Assembly: GCA_907165275.2 (NCBI GenBank)
Contig: CAJRBF020000003.1
Coordinates: 372,001 to 436,000 of the forward strand
Source of the DNA: Zygaena filipendulae
Lineage: Eukaryota; Arthropoda; Insecta; Lepidoptera; Zygaenidae
Direction of reading: 5' to 3'
DNA length: 64,000 bases
The notes under the pieces are model-generated. The model was given only the letters and a program-made list of their open reading frames with translations, did not search any database and was not told the DNA's origin. The translations under genes and the position numbers were made by a program. Below, piece by piece: positions 57,801 through 64,000 of the stretch. The stretch's first letter is position 1. Every line of letters begins with the position of its first letter.

Positions 57801-60800
57801 GTCGCTTCAAACACGCGTTTACTTAGGTAGCCTCGGGTGCGCGGAGGGGGTAGGTATTTGCGGATGACGTAATTAAATTTGACGTTTTTTCGCTTCTCCG
57901 TGGTCGGAATCGAGCGCGGAGGGTGTCAATCGATGCGGGGGATGTTCCTCTAGGTATTTTATAGGAAAAACTTTGCGGCCAAACCTCCCGAAAGCGTTAA
58001 ATTTTGAAGAAAAGTATAAATTTTTGCAAAAATCCCAGAAATTTGGATAATTCCTGCGCCGATGCGGCCAGGAAGGGTGTCGAAAACGAAAAGAGCGTCA
58101 AACAACGCCGGACCAGCAACGAAACACTTATAAAAAACAACCAAATAACTTAAAAAACGGAATTAATAATTGAATTAGGCACTATGCGGATTTTTCTAAG
58201 ACGATGAAATATTAAAAATTACCAAAATATTAATAAATAAATATGCGGGGGTGAGTTTAGGGGTTGCGGATAGACAAACAACAGCGAAAACCAGTTCTAA
58301 AACACCAAAAAAGCGACGTAGTTTGTTATATTATTGATATTAATATCGATTGTCGCTTCGAACACGCGTTTACTTAGGTAGCCTCGGGTGCGCGGAGGGG
58401 GTAGGTATTTGCGGATGACGTAATAACATTAGGCGTTTTTTCGCTTCGCCGCGGTCGGAATCGAGTGCGGAGGGTGTCAATCGACGCGGGGGATGTTCCT
58501 CTAGGTATTTTATAGGAAAAACTTTGCGGCCAAACCTCCAGAAAGCGTGAAATTTTGAAGAAAAGTAAACATTTTTGCAAAAATCCCAGAAATTTGGATA
58601 ATTCCTGCGCCGATGCGGCCAGGAAGGGTGTCGAAAACGAAAAGAGCGTCAAACAACGCCGGACCAGCAACGAAACACTTATAAAAAACAACCAAATAAC
58701 TTAAAAAACGGAATTAATAATTGAATTAGGCACTATGCGGATTTTTCTAAGACGATGAAATATTAAAAATTACCAAAATATTAATAAATAAATATGCGAG
58801 GGTGAGTTTAGGGGTTGCGGATAGACAAACAACAGCGAAAACCAGTTCTAAAACACCAAAAAAGCGACGTAGTTTGTTATATTATTGATATTAATATCGA
58901 TTGTCGCTTCGAACACGCGTTTACTTAGGTAGCCTCGGGTGCGCGGAGGGGGTAGGTATTTGCGGATGACGTAATAAAATTAGGCGTTTTTTCGCTTCGC
59001 CGCGGTCGGAATCGAGTGCGGAGGGTGTCAATCGACGCGGGGGATGTTCCTCTAGGTATTTTATAGGAAAAACTTTGCGGCCAAACCTCCAGAAAGCGTG
59101 AAATTTTGAAGAAAAGTAAACATTTTTGCAAAAATCCCAGAAATTTGGATAATTCCTGCGCCGATGCGGCCAGGAAAGGTGTCGAAAACGAAAAGAGCGT
59201 TAAACAACGCCGGACCAGCAACGAAACACTTATAAAAAACAACCAAATAACTTAAAAAACGGAATTAATAATTCCATCACTATGCGGATTTTCTAAGTCG
59301 ATGAAATATTAAAAATTTCCAAAATATTAATAAATAAATATGCGGGGTGAGTTTAGGGGTTGCGGATAGACAAACAACAGCGAAAACCAGTTCGAAAACA
59401 CCAAAAAAGCGACGTAGTTTGTTATTTTATTGATATTAATATCGATTGTCGCTTCAAACACGCGTTTACTTAGGTAGCCTCGGGTGCGCGGAGGGGGTAG
59501 GTATTTGCGGATGACGTAATTAAATTTGACGTTTTTTCGCTTCTCCGCGGTTGGAATCGAGCGCGGAGGGTGTCAATCGATGCGGGGGATGTTCCTCTAG
59601 GTATTTTATAGGAAAAACTTTGCGGCCAAACCTCCCGAAAGCGTTAAATTTTGAAGAAAAGTATAAATTTTTGCAAAAATCCCAGAAATTTGGATAATTC
59701 CTGCGCCGATGCGGCCAGGAAGGGTGTCGAAAACGAAAAGAGCGTCAAACAACGCCGGACCAGCAACGAAACACTTATAAAAAACAACCAAATAACTTAA
59801 AAAACGGAATTAATAATTGAATTAGGCACTATGCGGATTTTTCTAAGACGATGAAATATTAAAAATTACCAAAATATTAATAAATAAATATGCGGGGGTG
59901 AGTTTAGGGGTTGCGGATAGACAAACAACAGCGAAAACCAGTTCTAAAACACCAAAAAAGCGACGTAGTTTGTTATATCATTGATATTAATATCGATTGT
60001 CGCTTCGAACACGCGTTTACTTAGGTAGCCTCGGGTGCGCGGTGGGGGTAGGTATTTGCGGATGACGTAATAAAATTAGGCGTTTTTTCGCTTCGCCGCG
60101 GTCGGAATCGAGTGCGGAGGGTGTCAATCGACGCGGGGGATGTTCCTCTAGGTATTTTATAGGAAAAACTTTGCGGCCAAACCTCCAGAAAGCGTGAAAT
60201 TTTGAAGAAAAGTAAACATTTTTGCAAAAATCCCAGAAATTTGGATAATTCCTGCGCCGACGTGGCCAGGAAAGGTGTCGAAAACGAAAAGAGCGTTAAA
60301 CAACGCCGGACCAGCAACGAAACACTTATAAAAAACAACCAAATAACTTAAAAAACGGAATTAATAATTCCATCACTATGCGGATTTTCTAAGTCGATGA
60401 AATATTAAAAATTACCAAAATATTAATAAATAAATATGCGGGGGTGAGTTTAGGGGTTGCGGATAGACAAACAACAGCGAAAACCAGTTCGAAAACACCA
60501 AAAAAGCGACGTAGTTTGTCATTTTATTGATATTAATATCGATTGTCGCTTCAAACACGCGTTTACTTAGGTAGCCTCGGGTGCGCGGAGGGGGTAGGTA
60601 TTTGCGGATGACGTAATAAAATTTGGCGTTTTTCGCTTCGCCGCGGTCGGAATCGAGCGCGGAGGGTGTCAATCGACGCGGGGGATGTTCCTCTAGGTAT
60701 TTTATAGCAAAAACTTTGCGGCCAAACCTCCCGAAAGCGTTAAATTTTGAAGAAAAGTAAACATTTTTGCAAAAATCCCAGAAATTTGGATAATTCCTGC

Positions 60801-63800
60801 GCCGATGCGGCCAGGAAGGGTGTCGAAAACGAAAAGAGCGTTAAACAACGCCGGACCAGCAACGAAACACTTATAAAAAACAACCAAATAACTTAAAAAA
60901 CGGAATTAATAATTCAATCACTATGCGGATTTTCTAAGTCGATGAAATATTAAAAATTACCAAAATATTAATAAATAAATATGCGGGGGTGAGTTTAGAG
61001 GTTGCGGATAGACAAACAACAGCGAAAACCAGTCCGAAAACACCAAAAAAGCGACGTAGTTTGTTATTTTATTGATATTAATATCGATTGTCGCTTCAAA
61101 CACGCGTTTACTTAGGTAGCCTCGGGTGCGCGGAAGGGGTAGGTATTTGCGGATGACGTAATAAAATTTGGCGTTTTTTTGCTTCGCCGCGGTCGGAATC
61201 GAGCGCGGAGGGTGTCAATCGACGCGGGGGATGTTCCTCTAGGTATTTTATAGGAAAAACTTTGCAGCCAAACCTCCCGAAAGCGTAAAATTTTGAAGAA
61301 AAGTATAAATTTTTGCAAAAATCCCAGAAATTTGGATAATTCCTGCGCCGATGCGGCCAGGAAGGGTGTCGAAAACGAAAAGAGCGTCAAACAACGCCGG
61401 ACCAGCAACGAAACACTTATAAAAAACAACCAAATAACTTAAAAAACGGAATTAATAATTGAATTAGGCACTATGCGGATTTTTCTAAGACGATGAAATA
61501 TTAAAAATTACCAAAATATTAATAAATAAATATGCGGGGGTGAGTTTAGGGGTTGCGGATAGACAAACAATAGCGAAAACCAGTTCGAAAACACCAAAAA
61601 AGCGACGTAGTTTGTTATTTTATTGATATTAATATCGATTGTCGCTTCAAACACGCGTTTACTTAGGTAGCCTCGGGTGCGCGGAGGGGGTAGGTATTTG
61701 CGGATGACGTAATAAAATTTGGCGTTTTTCGCTTCGCCGCGGTCGGAATCGAGCGCGGAGGGTGTCAATCGACGCGGGGGATGTTCCTCTAGGTATTTTA
61801 TAGAAAAAACTTTGCGGCCAAACCTCCCGAAAGCGTAAAATTTTGAAGAAAAGTAAACATTTTTGCAAAAATCCCAGAAATTTGGATAATTCCTGCGCCG
61901 ATGCGGCCAGGAAGGGTGTCGAAAACGAAAAGAGCGTTAAACAACGCCGGACCAGCAACGAAACACTTATAAAAAACAACCAAATAATTTAAACAACGGA
62001 ATTAATAATTCAATTACTATGCGGATTTTTCTAAGTCGATGAAATATTAAAAATTACCAAAATATTAATAAATAAATATGCGGGGGTGAGTTTAGGGGTT
62101 GCGGATAGACAAACAACAGCGAAAACCAGTTCGAAAACACCAAAAAAACCAAGTAATTTGTTATTTTATTGATATTAATATCGATTGTCGCTTCAAACAC
62201 GCGTTTACTTAGGTAGCCTCGGGTGCGCGAAGGGGGTAGGTATTTGCGGATGACGTCATAAAATTTGGCGTTTTTTCGCTTCGCCGCGGTCGGAATCGAG
62301 GCCGGAGGGTGTCAATCGACGCGGGGGATGTTCCTCTAGGTATTTTATAGGAAAAACTTTGCGGCCAAACCTCCCGAAAGCGTTAAATTTTGAAGAAAAG
62401 TAAACATTTTGCAAAAATCCCAGAAATTTGGATAATTCCTGCGCCGATGCGGCCAGGAATGGTGTCGAAAACGAAAAGAGCGTTGAACAACGCCGGACCA
62501 GCAACGAAACACTTATAAAAAACAACCAAATAACTTAAAAAACGGAATTAATAATTCAATTACTATGCGGATTTTCTAAGTCGATGAAATATTAAAAATT
62601 ACCAAAATATTAATAAATAAATATGCGAGGGTGAGTTTAGGGGTTGCGGATAGACAAATAACAGCGAAAACCAGTTCGCCGCGGTCGGAATCGAGCGCGG
62701 AGGGTGTCAATCGACGCGGGGGATGTTCCTCTAGGTATTTTATAGGAAAAACTTTGCGGCCAAACCTCCCGAAAGCGTAAAATTTTGAAGAAAAGTAAAC
62801 ATTTTTGCAAAAATCCCAGAAATTTGGATAATTCCTGCGCCGATGCGGCCAGGAAGGGTGTCGAAAACGAAAAGAGCGTCAAACAACGCCGGACCAGCAA
62901 CGAAACACTTATAAAAAACAACCAAATAACTTAAAAAACGGAATTAATAATTCAATTACTATGCGGGTTTTTCCAAGTCGATGAAATATTAAAAATTACC
63001 AAAATATTAATAAATAAATATGCGGGGGTGAGTTTAGGGGTTGCGGATAGACAAACAACAGCGAAAACCAGTTCGAAAACACCAAAAAAGCGACGTAGTT
63101 TGTTATTTTATTGATATTAATATCGATTGTCGCTTCAAACACGCGTTTACTTAGGTAGCCTCGGGTGGGCGGAGGGGGGGTATGTATTTGCTGATGACGT
63201 AATAAAATTTGGCGTTTTTTTGCTTCGCCGCGGTCGGAATCGAGGCCGGAGGGTGTCAATCGACGCGGGGGATGTTCCTCTAGGTATTTTATAAGAAAAA
63301 CTTTGCGGCCAAACCTCCCGAAAGCGTTAAATTTTGAAGAAAAGTAAACATTTTGCAAAAATCCCAGAAATTTGGATAATTCCTGCGCCGATGCGGCCAG
63401 GAAAGGTGTCGAAAACGAAAAGAGCGTTGAACAACGCCGGACCAGCAACGAAACACTTATAAAAAACAACCAAATAACTTAAAAAACGGAATTAATAATT
63501 CAATTACTATGCGGATTTTCTAAGTCGATGAAATATTAAAAATTACCAAAATATTAATAAATAAATATGCGGGGTGAGTTTAGGGGTTGCGGATAGACAA
63601 ACAACAGCGAAAACCAGTTCGAAAACACCAAAAAAGCGACGTAGTTTGTTATTTTATTGATATTAATATCGATTGTCGCTTCAAACACGCGTTTACTTAG
63701 GTAGCCTCGGGTGCGCGGAGGGGGTAGGTATTTGCGGATGACGTAATTAAATTTGACGTTTTTTTCGCTTCTCCGCGGTCGGAATCGAGCGCGGAGGGTG

Positions 63801-64000
63801 TCAATCGATGCGGGGGATGTTCCTCTAGGTATTTTATAGGAAAAACTTTGCGGCCAAACCTCCCGAAAGCGTTAAATTTTGAAGAAAAGTATAAATTTTT
63901 GCAAAAATCCCAGAAATTTGGATAATTCCTGCGCCGATGCGGCCAGGAAGGGTGTCGAAAACGAAAAGAGCGTCAAACAACGCCGGACCAGCAACGAAAC
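39854..64000. repeat. Satellite array, segment 4 (about 45 monomers), continues past the window
   Basis: Uninterrupted head-to-tail monomers. Anchor-to-anchor spacing is 545-551 bp, apart from 396-bp units ending at about 40684, 41624, 50775, 52265, 55952 and 62925. Subtypes are visible: one with AATTAGGCACTATGCGGA and TTCTAAAACACC, one with CCAAAAAAACCAAGTAATTTG and TGACGTCA, one with GGTGGGCGGAGGGGGGG. From 43.2 to 47.6 kb and 57.0 to 60.9 kb, spacings of 551 and 545 bp mostly alternate. No transposable element interrupts these 24 kb. Confidence 0.95.

Noticed and set aside
43261..60887. Identical monomer-length pattern at 43.3-47.1 and 57.0-60.9 kb as a further block duplication
   Set aside because: Spacings match, but private markers (for example CGCCGACGCGG at 43735) are not shared at the expected offset, so the likeness reflects the same dimer pattern only.
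27441..63469. Recurrent minus-strand frames of 61-157 codons in nearly every satellite monomer (starting MFFISVS or MVVFYK)
   Set aside because: Two overlapping frames stay open together. One-base changes in a T run (CATTTTGC versus CATTTTTGC) switch the frame between units, and different units end in different tails. This is what repeated near-identical non-coding DNA gives, not a protein family.
27167..64000. CRISPR-like or other spaced-repeat immune array
   Set aside because: Repeat units are full 396-556 bp monomers without variable spacers, and the genome is eukaryotic.

Overview
This window is eukaryotic and almost entirely repetitive. An insect, most likely a moth or butterfly, fits best. 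The reasons are Helitron-like termini of the TCCTACTAATATTATAAA / ...GCACAGCTAG type, tracts such as GTAGGTAGGTAGGTACC, short spliced exons with GT-AG borders, an env-bearing Ty3/gypsy element of the insect errantivirus kind, and several non-LTR retrotransposons. The species assignment is inference. No bacterial-type gene, rRNA, tRNA or CRISPR array was seen.

Layout. 1-2478: unassigned sequence plus a decayed Jumonji (JmjN) exon on the + strand (about 893-1636) ending at a good splice donor. 2479-4068: a defective Tc1/mariner-like transposon (copy A). 4094-8823 (minus): a Ty3/gypsy element with an open 1,340-codon pol and a broken gag. 9733-18262 (minus): a second Ty3/gypsy element, errantivirus-like, with 288-bp LTRs, a 4-bp target duplication (AGAT), PBS and polypurine tract. 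Its gag, pol and env are heavily decayed. Its 3' LTR is split by a LINE fragment (9859-12134), which is itself split by mariner-like copy B (10198-11777). 18595-20098: four exons of an unrecognised coiled-coil host gene. 20585-24750: a nearly complete non-LTR retrotransposon (ORF1 intact, ORF2 with one frameshift). 24976-27166: a cluster of Helitron-like termini enclosing a jockey-type ORF1 fragment.

27167-64000: a tandem satellite array of about 65 monomers. Most are 544-556 bp and ten are 396 bp. The array runs off the right edge of the window. It shows higher-order structure (locally alternating 545/551-bp units, about 1,096 bp per dimer) and long near-identical block duplications at offsets of 3,125, 3,687, 10,320 and 12,150 bp. 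Three transposable-element insertions lie close together at 36.2-39.9 kb: a LINE 3' end, a pogo-like TA-target element, and a truncated LINE cluster.

How it works together: apart from the host exons, the sequence is a record of transposition and repeat turnover. Nested insertions with target duplications, several confirmed by uninterrupted paralogous copies in the same window, give a relative order of events. The satellite is the dominant and least explained feature; its role, for example heterochromatic or centromere-like, cannot be decided from sequence alone.
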